A stretch of 64,000 nt of DNA from Tabrizicola fusiformis (GCF_013328815.1 NZ_JABUHN010000004.1:62001-126000); one strand, 5' to 3'. Positions 15,052 to 23,799 are shown, counted from the first letter of the stretch. The notes: a model not told the origin generated them from the sequence alone. Program-made: numbers and translations.

Positions 15052-16389
15052 TCAAGCGCGCTGAACCAGCGGCACCACGTTTGCCCCGGCGTTAACCGCG
15101 CCCTTCTGCTCGATCCAAGCCCCGATTGCCTCAACCTCGGGTTGAAGCCAACGAAGGTCCGTCAGGTCAAGATACGCCCTGCTCGTCACATCGGATTGAT
15201 CGGGTTTATGCCCAATGAGCAAGTCCGTCCGAAATTTCTCGATACGGCATTCCCGCTGCGAGATATTGGAGAACGTCTTGCGAAGCCCATGCGCCCCGAC
15301 GATGCGCCCCGCCACCTTGTCCACCAGTTCCAGCGCCCCGCGCGGATCAACGATGTGCCCGCCCTTCCCACGGCTCGGAAAGATATGGTCGTTTCCGTCA
15401 ACCCGCTTGCAGGCGTCAAGGATTGCGACCGCTGCGGTTGACAAGGGGAACCGCGTCGGCTTGCCCTGCTTGCGGTCATCCGCGAACCAATAGCTCTTTG
15501 CGGGGTCGTCGCGGTCGATGCACACATCAGACCAGCGAAGGCTGGCAACCTCGGATCGGCGGGCACCCGTGACCATCAAAAACAGCACGAAGTTGATCCC
15601 GGCGAAAATATCGCCGTTTCGGGCTGTGATCCGTGCGTCGTGTAGCGCATTCCAGACCGCCCCCACCCTGTCGAAGCTGACATAGCGGTCGGTGCGATCA
15701 CCAGCCGGTGCCCAGTGACGCTTCATAGCGGCAACGGGGTTGGTGGAAATCAGCGGCGACCCGTCGGCAAGCTGGTGCTCGTCGGCGGCGTAGTTGAGCA
15801 GGATGCGCAAGACGACCATGGCAGAGTTGGCGCTGGCAGGTGCCCCGCCCTTCACCTTCTTCCCGGGCAGCCCGTCGCGGGCAAGCTGGGCGTGCTTCTC
15901 CTTCACCATGTCGCGGGTGACGGCGACCACGGGCTTGTCCTGCCAGTCGGCAAATACCTTCGTGACGTAAAACTCATACCACTTGCGGGTGGATGGCTTG
16001 AGCGCGCCGGGTCGGCTGACATAGCTGTCATAGACCTGCTTCAACGTGACCCCCTCGGTCACCTTCTGCTGGCGCTCCGCCTCCTGCTGTTTCTTCACCT
16101 CGCGCGGGTCAACCCCCATGCGCATGGATCGGAGGTGTTCACGGGCAACGTCGCGTGCCTGATCTACGGTGAACACACCATAGGGGCCGATGGTGATGCG
16201 GGCGGCGGGCTTCTTCGGGTCGGTGCGCCCCTGAACGATGAAGGTCAGCTTGCCTGTGGGGGTGCAGCGAGCGCCGAAGCCTTTCACCTCCGTATCCCAG
16301 TGCAGTTCGTCAGCGGGTCCGGGCGTCACCTTGTCGATGTAGCTCTTCGTGAGTTTCAGGGGCGGGTGTTTGCGGGTCGGGTCGGGCAT
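15052..16389 (-). CDS. P4-type tyrosine site-specific integrase
   Basis: The protein is 445 residues. The N-terminal arm-binding domain is of DUF4102 type (WDTEVKGFGARCTPTGK, ITIGPYGVFTVDQARDVAREHL, GVDPRE). A SAM-like core-binding domain follows, then the catalytic domain. That domain has Arg in TGARRSEVASLRW, HGLR (H-x-x-R) in GAHGLRKTFSN, His in LIGHKPDQ and the nucleophile Tyr in SRAYLDL. All expected catalytic positions are present, so the enzyme looks active. It lies 160 bp from attR and reads inward. It should recombine the tRNA-Asn site described at both ends. Confidence 0.95.
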   Translation of the reverse strand: MPDPTRKHPPLKLTKSYIDKVTPGPADELHWDTEVKGFGARCTPTGKLTFIVQGRTDPKKPAARITIGPYGVFTVDQARDVAREHLRSMRMGVDPREVKKQQEAERQQKVTEGVTLKQVYDSYVSRPGALKPSTRKWYEFYVTKVFADWQDKPVVAVTRDMVKEKHAQLARDGLPGKKVKGGAPASANSAMVVLRILLNYAADEHQLADGSPLISTNPVAAMKRHWAPAGDRTDRYVSFDRVGAVWNALHDARITARNGDIFAGINFVLFLMVTGARRSEVASLRWSDVCIDRDDPAKSYWFADDRKQGKPTRFPLSTAAVAILDACKRVDGNDHIFPSRGKGGHIVDPRGALELVDKVAGRIVGAHGLRKTFSNISQRECRIEKFRTDLLIGHKPDQSDVTSRAYLDLTDLRWLQPEVEAIGAWIEQKGAVNAGANVVPLVQRA

Positions 16390-16442
16390 GGCGGCAGCTC
16401 CTCATAAGCAGATCAACAGCACCAGCGGTCGTGCTGCGAAAT

Positions 16443-16529
16443 GCTGCATAGGGCTTATCACATCGGCCAAGCAACTGAAATCGCTATGTTTTCCGTATGC
16501 TATAGGGCTGCTTCGGGCTGCATAGGGCT
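16443..16529 (+). repeat. Arm-type direct repeats beside attR
   Basis: GCTGCATAGGGCT occurs at 16443-16455 and 16517-16529. The shorter ATAGGGCT is also found at 16502-16509. The repeats lie between the integrase start and the attR core, where tyrosine integrases bind arm sites. They may also influence the integrase promoter. Confidence 0.6.
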
Positions 16530-16551
16530 GCGTCAGGTCGAGCTGCTGGAT

Positions 16552-16598
16552 ACTGTTAATCAATTGGTCGTAGGTTCGATCCCTACCGCCGGAGCCAA
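16552..16598 (+). other. attR: right 47-bp copy of the attachment repeat
   Basis: This is identical to 147-193 and covers the tRNA-Asn sequence from the anticodon loop to one base after CCA. It lacks the 5' half of the tRNA, so it is not a functional gene. It is the displaced original 3' end of the host gene. Confidence 0.95.
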
Positions 16599-16605
16599 GA
16601 AAACC

Positions 16606-16641
16606 AAGGGCTTAGCTTAATCGCTGGGCCCTTTGTTTTTT
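16606..16641 (+). terminator. Original tRNA-Asn terminator, displaced by the insertion
   Basis: AAGGGC (16606-16611) pairs with GCCCTT (16628-16633), followed by TGTTTTTT. It is directly downstream of attR, where the tRNA's own terminator would lie before integration. The intact tRNA at 118-192 now has element DNA downstream instead. Confidence 0.7.
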
Positions 16642-16728
16642 GGCGCGATCCACTATTTGGCGCATTTCTTGATGGTCCGTTACTGGCGCATGAGTGGCCG
16701 ATTATCCCGTGCGAACCAGAACCCTTTC

Positions 16729-17532
16729 TCACCCCACCTCATCCGTCCACACCCGGAATCCGGTCAGCACATGTGGGCCGAAGGAGTTGACCAACGGCAC
16801 GTCCGCGGCGTCGCGGCCGCGGGCGACCACGATGCGGCCGATCCGGCGAACGTTGTTGCGCGGGTCGAAGGTCCACCAGCGGCCGCCCAGAAACACCTCC
16901 ATCCAGGCGGCGAAATCGCCCGGGCCGGTGGGGGCCACACCGATATCGCCGAGATAGCCGTTCACATAACGCGCCGGGATGTTCATCGCCCGGGTCAGGG
17001 CGATGGCCAGATGGGCAAAATCGCGGCAGACGCCCTTGCCCTCGTGATAGCCGTCCCAGGCTGTGCGGGTGGAGCTGGCCTCCATATAGTTGAACTTGAT
17101 CCGGCGGTTGACAAAATCGCAAATCGCCTGCACCCGGGCCCAACCGGGCGGGGTTGCGCCAAAGGTGTCCCAGGCGATCTGGCTCAGCCGGTCGGTTTCG
17201 CAATAGCGGCTGCCCATCAGGTAGACCAGCGTATCGTCAGGCAGGTCGCTGATCGGCACTTCGGCGGCGTCGGGTGCATAGGGGTCGAGCTGGCCACTGT
17301 CGCGCAGCGTGCAATCTGACGAGAAGGTAATGCTGCCCGCCGGGGCGACAAAACGGCGGCAAAGATTGCCGAACAGGTCGAAATAGCTATGGATCGGCAC
17401 GGGCGGATTGGTGGTGATCATCTCTGGCAGCGCCAGATCGGCCAGCCGCTCATGATGTGGGGCGACGAGGCAGACCAGCGGCGTCGGCCTTTCACAGGTG
17501 ACGGTGATTTCGTGGCCAAAACGGATCAGCAT
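16729..17532 (-). CDS. Transglutaminase-like cysteine protease-fold protein
   Basis: The protein is 267 residues from the ATG at 17532. The N-terminal strand-rich domain (MLIRFGHEITVTCERPTPLV, HSYFDLFGNLCRRFVAP) is typical of bacterial transglutaminase-like proteins. The core has GKGVCRDFAHLAIALTRAMNIPARYVNGYL with the nucleophile Cys, then DFAAWMEVFLGGRWWTFDPRNN. The position just before AW, often His in the wider superfamily, is Ala here; some related proteins have Ser or Ala there. Such proteins probably act as peptidases or amidases. There is no signal peptide. It stands alone, divergent from the efflux operon. Confidence 0.8.
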   Translation of the reverse strand: MLIRFGHEITVTCERPTPLVCLVAPHHERLADLALPEMITTNPPVPIHSYFDLFGNLCRRFVAPAGSITFSSDCTLRDSGQLDPYAPDAAEVPISDLPDDTLVYLMGSRYCETDRLSQIAWDTFGATPPGWARVQAICDFVNRRIKFNYMEASSTRTAWDGYHEGKGVCRDFAHLAIALTRAMNIPARYVNGYLGDIGVAPTGPGDFAAWMEVFLGGRWWTFDPRNNVRRIGRIVVARGRDAADVPLVNSFGPHVLTGFRVWTDEVG

Positions 17533-17744
17533 GGGGGGTCCCTCGATTGCGAATGCCGGACGCCTGCAGGTCAGGCTGCGCGGGGCAGGAAGAAAGCCTG
17601 CGGGATGCAGGGCAAGGTGACCATCCGGCCTCCCCATCCCCATCGGCTTTTGCCGGGGTATTGGCCCCGCATCCCACGGGCATGCAAGCAAACATGTCAT
17701 CATGCAAGGAAAATGGGCGAAACGCAGATGACGCCATGGGCTGG

Positions 17745-17772
17745 TCAATATGAACCGATCAGCTCATATTGA
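17745..17772. promoter_or_regulatory. Palindromic operator candidate upstream of the efflux operon
   Basis: TCAATATGA (17745-17753) and TCATATTGA (17764-17772) form a perfect 9-bp inverted repeat with a 10-bp spacer. It lies about 70 bp upstream of the first adaptor gene. The A/T-rich dyad stands out in this GC-rich DNA and is the obvious target for the TetR protein encoded at the end of the same operon. Confidence 0.7.
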
Positions 17773-17840
17773 CGCAATCGTCAGATTCTGGCAGCGTGAG
17801 GCAAAGCGGGCCCCCTGCCCGGCTGTCATCGGGTTCTGCC

Positions 17841-18896
17841 ATGCGCGCCTGTCTTCTGACCACTGCTCTCATCGCCCTGCTGCCGTTGCATGGCAGCGCG
17901 GAAACACCCCTTGCCGTCGAAATCCTCACGGCGCATGTCACCACCGACCGCCATGAGTTCACCCTGACCGGCACGCTGGCCGCGACCGACAGCTATCCGG
18001 CGGCGTTTCGCAGCGGCGGGCGGGTGATTGCGGTGGCAGTCGAGGTGGGTGACCTTGTGGCCAAGGGGGCGGTGCTGGCGCGGCTGGACCCGACGCAGGC
18101 CGAAGCGGCGCGCCGCGCGGCCGAGGCGGTGCTGGACGGGGCAGACGCGGCGCTCTGGCAGGCGGGTCTGGCGCGTGAACGGGCGGCGGGGCTGCTCGCA
18201 CGCGGCACCGGCACCCAGGCCGATCTCGATGCCGCGACCGAAGCCTGGACCTCGGCCCGGGCGGGGCGCGATCAGGCGGCGGCGGCGCTGGAAAAGGCCC
18301 GCCGCGCGGTTGAGGATTGCACGCTTCTGGCCGTCGAAGAGGCGATCGTCACCACGCGCCGGATCGAGCCGGGTCAGGTGGTGAGCGCCGGGCAATCTGC
18401 ACTGGAACTGGCGGGCCAGACCGGGCGCGAGGCGGTGTTTCTGGCCCCTGACGGGCTGGAGCTTGAGGAAAATCTGGGCCTCAGGGTCATCCTGTCGCCA
18501 CTGGATGGCCCGTCCGACCTGCAGCTTGATGCCGAACTGACCGAGGTGTCGCCGATCGTGGCCGCCAATGGCACGGTGCGGCTGAAAGCGCGGCTGGACG
18601 ATCCGGCGGGCGGCGGGCTGGCCATCGGGGCGCCGCTGACGGGCCGGGTGAGCTTTGACGGCCCGGCGCGGATCACCCTGCCGTGGACGGCGCTGACCTC
18701 ATCCGCCGCAGGCCCGGCGGTCTGGACGGTGGACCCTGCCACGATGACCGTCACCCTGACGCCGGTGGAACTGTCGTCCTACGGCAATGACAGCGTGGCG
18801 CTGCAATCGGGGCTGGCAGAGGGGGCGCAGGTCGTCGCCGCCGGCAGTCATCTGCTTTATCCCGGGCGGGCCGTCGTGGCCACGACCGCGCCGTGA
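17841..18896 (+). CDS. RND efflux adaptor (membrane fusion protein), first copy
   Basis: The protein is 351 residues. A signal peptide is at the N-terminus (MRACLLTTALIALLPLHGSAE). A lipoyl-like half-motif follows (FRSGGRVIAVAVEVGDLVAKGAVLARLD), then an alpha-hairpin (about 75-150), the second lipoyl half (VTTRRIEPGQVVSAGQ) and beta-barrel domains. It would link the inner-membrane pump to an outer-membrane channel in the periplasm. It is the first of four overlapping genes; its stop lies within 30 bases of the second adaptor's start. No TolC-like gene is in the window. Confidence 0.88.
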   Translation: MRACLLTTALIALLPLHGSAETPLAVEILTAHVTTDRHEFTLTGTLAATDSYPAAFRSGGRVIAVAVEVGDLVAKGAVLARLDPTQAEAARRAAEAVLDGADAALWQAGLARERAAGLLARGTGTQADLDAATEAWTSARAGRDQAAAALEKARRAVEDCTLLAVEEAIVTTRRIEPGQVVSAGQSALELAGQTGREAVFLAPDGLELEENLGLRVILSPLDGPSDLQLDAELTEVSPIVAANGTVRLKARLDDPAGGGLAIGAPLTGRVSFDGPARITLPWTALTSSAAGPAVWTVDPATMTVTLTPVELSSYGNDSVALQSGLAEGAQVVAAGSHLLYPGRAVVATTAP

Positions 18897-18922
18897 CCCC
18901 CCTCTTCGCCGGAGCCCTGCCG

Positions 18923-19993
18923 ATGCGCCTGATGCTTGCCGCCCTTCTGGCCTTTCCCGCGGTGGTGCAGGCCGAAACCGCCCCGCCTACCGCCCCTGCC
19001 CCCGCGCGCCCCGTGATCAGCGAGATCGTGACCGCCGACCCGACCCGCCAGCGCAGCTTTCCCGGCGTGATCGAGGCGGAGGTCACGACCGTTCTGGCCT
19101 TTCAGACGCTGGGGCGGCTGGCCACGCTTTCGGTGGCGCCGGGCGATGTGGTGCAGGCGGGTGCGGTGGTGGCGGTGCTGGATCAGGTGACGCTGGAAGA
19201 AGACCTGAGTGCGGCCCGCGCCGCGGTGGCGGCGGCGCAGGCGCAGGCCGAGCTTGCGACGCAAAGCCTTGCCCGGGCGCAGGAATTGCAGCGGCGCGGC
19301 GTGGCCGCCACGGCGCAGCTTGAACGCGCGCAGGCTGGCCGCGACACCGCCGAGGCCCGGCTTACCGCCGCCCGCGCCGATCTGACCCGGGCCGAGGATG
19401 CCGCCCGCTTTGGCACGCTTCTGGCGCCGATCGACGGCATCGTTCTGGCCACCCCGGCCGAGGCCGGCAGCGTTGTTTCCCCCGGAACGCCGGTGGTGCA
19501 ACTGGCGGGCCAGACCGGGCGCGAAGCGGTGATCGACGTGCCGGCGGCCTATGTCGCCCTGCTGCCGCCCGACGCCGCCTTTACCGTGCAAAGCCCGGTC
19601 AGCGGGCTGGAGCCGCTGACGGCCCGGCTGCGCCTGATCGAGCCGCAGGCAGGTGCCAGCCTGCAAACCCGCCGCCTGCGCCTGTCCTTGGGCGCCGTGC
19701 CGCCGGGCTGGCGGCTGGGTGGGCTGGTGACGGCAACGCTGGCCGATGCCGGGGCCAGTGTGATCACCCTGCCCGCGGCGGCGCTGTTTGGCCCACCCGA
19801 GGCGCCGCAGGTCTGGCAGGTCACCGAAAACCGCGCGGTTCACGCACTGGCGGTGGAAACCGGCGCCCGGCTGGGCGAGCGGGTGGTGATCGTCCGTGGC
19901 CTTGCGCCGGGGCAGGAAATCGTGGTCCGGGGCGCCGCCTCGCTGACCGAAGGGCAGATCGTCGGGGCGAACCTTGGGGAGCAGGTGGAATGA
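18923..19993 (+). CDS. RND efflux adaptor, second copy
   Basis: The protein is 356 residues from the ATG at 18923, which has GGAG eight bases upstream and opens a signal peptide (MRLMLAALLAFPAVVQAE). A GTG at 18893 overlapping the previous stop is the alternative. Its domain order matches the first adaptor: FQTLGRLATLSVAPGDVVQAGAVVAVLD, an Ala/Gln/Arg-rich hairpin, LAPIDGIVLATPAEAGSVVSPG, then barrel domains. Both copies share VVQLAGQTGREAV-type sequence, consistent with an old tandem duplication. Two different adaptors may form a heteromeric ring with the one pump. Confidence 0.88.
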   Translation: MRLMLAALLAFPAVVQAETAPPTAPAPARPVISEIVTADPTRQRSFPGVIEAEVTTVLAFQTLGRLATLSVAPGDVVQAGAVVAVLDQVTLEEDLSAARAAVAAAQAQAELATQSLARAQELQRRGVAATAQLERAQAGRDTAEARLTAARADLTRAEDAARFGTLLAPIDGIVLATPAEAGSVVSPGTPVVQLAGQTGREAVIDVPAAYVALLPPDAAFTVQSPVSGLEPLTARLRLIEPQAGASLQTRRLRLSLGAVPPGWRLGGLVTATLADAGASVITLPAAALFGPPEAPQVWQVTENRAVHALAVETGARLGERVVIVRGLAPGQEIVVRGAASLTEGQIVGANLGEQVE

Positions 19994-22900
19994 GCGGCTT
20001 CAACCTGTCGGACTGGGCGCTGCGGCATCGGTCCTTCCTGTGGTATCTGATGATCGTCTCGCTTCTGGCGGGGGTGTTTTCCTATATGTCGATGGGGCGC
20101 GAGGAAGATCCCGCCTTTACCATCAAGACCATGATCGTTTCCGCCGCCCTGCCCGGCGCCACGGCGGAAGAGACGGTGACGCAGGTCACCGACCGGATTG
20201 AGAAAAAGCTGCAGGAACTCGACAGTCTGAATTTCACCCGCTCTGTCACCTATCCCGGGCAGGCGATTGTCTATGTCGAATTGCGCGACGACACCAAGGC
20301 GGCGCAAGTGCCCGCCACATGGGCGCGCGTGCGCAATATGATGGCCGATATCCGCGGCGAATTTCCCAAGGAATTCGCGGGCTTCGCCTTTACCGACGAT
20401 TTCGGTGACGTCTATGGCAACATCTATGCCTTCACCTATGACGGCTTTACCCCGCGTGAGGTGCAGGACCGGGTGGAGGATATCCGCGCCGAAATCCTGC
20501 AACTGGACGAGGCGGGCAAGGTCGCGCTGATCGGCACCCGCGATCAGGTCGTGCATGTCGAGTTTTCCTCGCGCCGCCTTGCCGCGCTGGGGCTGGACCG
20601 GGCGACGGTGCTGAACACCCTTGCGGGCGAAAATGCCATCGTGCCTTCGGGCATCATCCAGACTGCGGGCGAGCAGGTTCTGGTGCGCGTCGCAGGCCAG
20701 ATCACCTCGGCCGAGGCGCTGGCGGCGACCACGCTGCGGGTGGGCGACACTTTCTTTGCGCTGTCGGACGTGGCCGAGGTGACCTCGGGTTACCAAGACC
20801 CGCCAAGCGCCCTTTTCCGCCATGACGGCAAGCCTGCAATCGGCCTGACGGTGGGGATGCGGCAGGGCGGCAACATCGTCGGCTTTGGCGAAGAGCTGGA
20901 TGCGCTGATGACCCGCGTTGCGGCCAGCCTTCCGGTCGGGATCGAGGTTCACAAGGTCGCCGATCAACCGCATGTGGTGGACGAATCCGTCGGCCATTTC
21001 CTGCAAGCACTGGCCGAAGCGGTGATCATCGTTCTGGCCGTCAGCTTTCTGTCCTTGGGGATGCGCGCCGGTTTCGTGGTGACGCTGACCATTCCGCTGG
21101 TGCTGGCGCTGACCTTTGTCTGCCTGCATCTCATGGGCATCACCTTTCAGCGGATTTCGCTGGGCGCGCTGATCATCGCGCTGGGGCTTCTGGTGGATGA
21201 TGCGATGATCGCCATTGAAACCATGATCTTGCGGCTGGAACTGGGCGAAAGTCTGGGCAAGGCGGCCTCCTATGCCTGGACCTCGATTGCCTTTCCGATG
21301 CTGACGGGCACGCTGGTCACCGTGGCGGGGTTCATTCCCATCGGGCTGAACAGCTCCAAGGCCGGGGAATACACGCTGTCGCTCTTCTATGTGATCGCCA
21401 TTTCGCTGGTGATCAGTTGGGTCGTGGCGGTCCTCTTCGCGCCGATCCTCGGCTCTACCTTCCTGCCGCAGCAGATGGCGCACCATGCCCATGGGCCGGG
21501 CCGGTTGCGACGCGCCTTTCACCGCGCGCTTCTGGCGGCGATGCGGGCGAAATGGCTGACCATCGCGCTGACCGTGGCGGCCTTCGGCCTGTCGATCTTC
21601 GGGATGCGCTTTGTCGAGCAGCAATTCTTCCCCACCTCGGACCGCCCCGAGTTGATCGTCGATGTCACCCTGCGCCAGAACGCCTCATTCGCGGCCACCG
21701 ATGCCGCGCTGGCCGATCTGGACCGCTGGCTGGCCACCCGCGAGGAGGCGAGCTTCTGGTCCACCTATGTCGGACGCGGTGCGCCGCGCTTCATCCTGGC
21801 GCTGGACGTGCCGACGCCGGGGCCGAACATGGGGCAAATCGTGATCATGACCCCCGACCTTGCAGCGCGCGACAGTCTGAAAGCCGCGATCACCGCCTAT
21901 GGCGCGGGCCTCAGCGGGGTCGAGGTCTATGCGAAATATCTGGAACTCGGGCCCCCGGTGGGCAAGCCGGTGCAATACCGCATCTCCGGCCCCGATCCGC
22001 AGGTCTTGCGTGACCATGCCCGCGATCTGGCCGCCGTGCTGTCGCAGGAGGACCGGCTGACCAGCATCACGCTGGACTGGAACGAGCCGGCCCGCGTGGT
22101 GCGGGTGGCGCTGGACCAGAACCGGCTGCGGCAGTTGGGGCTGACGCGCAGCGATGTGGCGCAGGTGCTTTACAGCCTTTATCAAGGGGTTACCGTCACC
22201 GAACTGCGCGACGGGCGCCTGTTGATCGACGTGCTGGCGCGTGGCGTGGCCGAGGATCGCGCCTCGCTTGATGCCCTCAGCAACCTGCAAATCGGCAATG
22301 CCGCCGGCATGCCCATTCCGCTGTCGTCCTTTGCCCATCTGGAATGGACCACCGAACAGCCGGTGATCCATATGCGCGACCGGGTGCCGACCATCACCGT
22401 CAAGGCCGCCATCGCGGGCAAGGAGCAGCCTGCCACCATCGTCAAGGCGCTGGCGCCAAAGGTCGATGAACTGGCGGCCACCCTGCCCCCGGCTTACAAG
22501 ATTGTTACCGCAGGCACCGTGGCCAGCAGCGCCGAAAGCCAGGCCCCCATCGTCGCCGTGGTGCCGGTGATGCTTCTGGTCATGCTGACGCTGGTGATGA
22601 TCCAGATGCAAAGCTTCCGCCTGATGTTCGTGGTGCTGACCGTGGCGCCCCTGGGCCTGATCGGGGTGGTGGCGGCCCTTCTGCCTTCGGGCGCGCCCTT
22701 GGGCTTTGTCGCCATCCTTGGCGTGCTGGCGCTGGTGGGGATCCTGATCCGCAATTCCATCATCCTCGTGCAGGAGATCGAGGATCTGGTGATGGCGGGC
22801 GTCACCCGCTGGCAGGCGGTGTTTCAGGCCAGTGACAGCCGGGCGCGGCCGATCCTTCTGACGGCGGCGGCGGCGAGCCTTGCCCTCATCCCGATCTCGC

Positions 22901-23040
22901 GGCAGGTGTTCTGGGGGCCGATGGCCTATGCGATGATGGGCGGCATCATCGCGGGCACGCTGATCACCCTGCTTTTCGCGCCCGCCCTGTACTGCGCGGT
23001 CTTCCGGGTGAAGCCGCCCGTTCCCGAGCCCACCCCATGA
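19990..23040 (+). CDS. RND-type efflux pump permease
   Basis: The protein is 1016 residues and AcrB-like in length. The first transmembrane helix is near 15-35. A large periplasmic loop follows, then a block of membrane helices around 335-500 that includes the proton-relay pair D403-D404 in GLLVDDAMIAIE. A second periplasmic loop and a second block of helices (about 855-1000) complete the duplicated fold. It is the inner-membrane, proton-driven drug or solute exporter of the operon. It overlaps the second adaptor by four bases and the TetR gene by four bases. The substrate cannot be told from sequence. Confidence 0.93.
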   Translation: MSGFNLSDWALRHRSFLWYLMIVSLLAGVFSYMSMGREEDPAFTIKTMIVSAALPGATAEETVTQVTDRIEKKLQELDSLNFTRSVTYPGQAIVYVELRDDTKAAQVPATWARVRNMMADIRGEFPKEFAGFAFTDDFGDVYGNIYAFTYDGFTPREVQDRVEDIRAEILQLDEAGKVALIGTRDQVVHVEFSSRRLAALGLDRATVLNTLAGENAIVPSGIIQTAGEQVLVRVAGQITSAEALAATTLRVGDTFFALSDVAEVTSGYQDPPSALFRHDGKPAIGLTVGMRQGGNIVGFGEELDALMTRVAASLPVGIEVHKVADQPHVVDESVGHFLQALAEAVIIVLAVSFLSLGMRAGFVVTLTIPLVLALTFVCLHLMGITFQRISLGALIIALGLLVDDAMIAIETMILRLELGESLGKAASYAWTSIAFPMLTGTLVTVAGFIPIGLNSSKAGEYTLSLFYVIAISLVISWVVAVLFAPILGSTFLPQQMAHHAHGPGRLRRAFHRALLAAMRAKWLTIALTVAAFGLSIFGMRFVEQQFFPTSDRPELIVDVTLRQNASFAATDAALADLDRWLATREEASFWSTYVGRGAPRFILALDVPTPGPNMGQIVIMTPDLAARDSLKAAITAYGAGLSGVEVYAKYLELGPPVGKPVQYRISGPDPQVLRDHARDLAAVLSQEDRLTSITLDWNEPARVVRVALDQNRLRQLGLTRSDVAQVLYSLYQGVTVTELRDGRLLIDVLARGVAEDRASLDALSNLQIGNAAGMPIPLSSFAHLEWTTEQPVIHMRDRVPTITVKAAIAGKEQPATIVKALAPKVDELAATLPPAYKIVTAGTVASSAESQAPIVAVVPVMLLVMLTLVMIQMQSFRLMFVVLTVAPLGLIGVVAALLPSGAPLGFVAILGVLALVGILIRNSIILVQEIEDLVMAGVTRWQAVFQASDSRARPILLTAAAASLALIPISRQVFWGPMAYAMMGGIIAGTLITLLFAPALYCAVFRVKPPVPEPTP

Positions 23041-23708
23041 GACCCGACCACCGCAGCGCCGTGGCCAATCTCAAGCGCGAAAGGATGCGCGCCCGGCTGA
23101 TCGAGGCAGCCCTTCTGGTGGTGGCCGCCAAGGGTCTGGAAGCCACGATGATCGACGACGTGGCTGCGACGGCCGGCGCCTCACGTGGGAGTTTCTACAA
23201 TTATTTCTTCACCTTGCAGGAGCTTCTTCTGGCGGCCAACCGCGAGTTGGCAGATGAGATGGTGGGCTTCGTGCTGGCCGAAGTCGACCATGTCACCGAC
23301 CCCGCCGAGAAAGTGGCGCGGGGGCTGACGCTGTTCCTGCACCTTTCGGCGGCGCATCCCTTGCTGGCACGCTTTGCCGCCGGCATGGGGCTGAAGGGGC
23401 TGACGCAGGGCTCGGTGGCCGAGGCGGTGCTGACGCCACTTCTCGCGCGGGGGATGAGCGAGGGGCGCTTTGCCCGCATGCCGCTGCCCGAGGCGCGCGA
23501 CCTGCTGGCGGCCACACTTCTGGCCAGCCTTGCCCGCACCGCAAGGGGCGAGGCGGTGGATGTCGCGGCCATCGTGGCGGCCCTGCTGCGCGGGCTTGGC
23601 CTGCCGCCGGAGGCGGCGGCGCGTCTGGCGGACCTGCCCGTCACCCTGCCCGAGATCCCGCCCGAAAGCCTTGTCGCGCGCACCGAAGCCGCACGCCGCG
23701 CCGGCTAG
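23037..23708 (+). CDS. TetR-family transcriptional regulator
   Basis: The protein is 223 residues. The N-terminal HTH is typical (ARLIEAALLVVAAKGLEATMIDDVAATAGASRGSFYNYFFTLQELLLAA, about 15-65), followed by an all-helical ligand-binding domain. It is the last gene of the efflux operon and overlaps the pump gene by four bases. Placed there and with an A/T-rich palindrome at 17745-17772, it probably represses its own operon and releases it on binding a pump substrate. Confidence 0.9.
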   Translation: MRPDHRSAVANLKRERMRARLIEAALLVVAAKGLEATMIDDVAATAGASRGSFYNYFFTLQELLLAANRELADEMVGFVLAEVDHVTDPAEKVARGLTLFLHLSAAHPLLARFAAGMGLKGLTQGSVAEAVLTPLLARGMSEGRFARMPLPEARDLLAATLLASLARTARGEAVDVAAIVAALLRGLGLPPEAAARLADLPVTLPEIPPESLVARTEAARRAG

Positions 23709-23716
23709 CGGCGCAG

Positions 23717-23783
23717 CGGAGTTTTCAAAAACTCCGCCCCGGAGCCTTCAAAGGCTCCGGCCCGATTTCTTTGCAGAAATCGG
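23717..23783. repeat. Triple tandem hairpin
   Basis: Three different palindromes lie back to back. CGGAGTTTT/AAAACTCCG is at 23717-23736, CCGGAGCCTT/AAGGCTCCGG at 23739-23760, and CCGATTTCT/AGAAATCGG at 23762-23783. Related double hairpins occur at 27885-27930 and 63481-63524. They sit in the convergent gap between TetR and the Lrp gene and could serve as a terminator. The multi-hairpin form suggests a dispersed repeat family. Confidence 0.8.
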
Positions 23784-23799
23784 CGGTTCAAACCCGCAG

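Larger units (their letters stand above)
147..16598. mobile_element. 16.4-kb tRNA-Asn-integrated phage-like satellite or chimeric reduced prophage
   Basis: The element is bounded by a 47-bp perfect direct repeat of the tRNA-Asn 3' half. It carries its own tyrosine integrase and AlpA-like factor, a primase-like/helicase protein, a probable defence ATPase, an unknown-gene operon, capsid and protease/scaffold-like genes, a Mor-like activator and Mu-transposase-like DNA-binding proteins. There is no recognisable large terminase, portal, tail, holin or endolysin gene. This gene set resembles integrase-primase satellites in its right half and Mu-like phages in its left half. Whether it is mobilised by a helper, partly degraded, or something else cannot be decided from the sequence. 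The integrase sits at the end away from the intact tRNA. Confidence 0.9.

Noticed and set aside
16552-16598. A second tRNA-Asn gene
   Set aside because: Only the 3' half is present; the acceptor 5' strand and the D arm are missing.
19840-21624. 594-residue open frame antisense to the efflux adaptor and pump genes
   Set aside because: The His/Gln/Arg-rich composition and lack of any domain are typical of antisense frames in GC-rich genes; the + strand frame is a clear RND pump.
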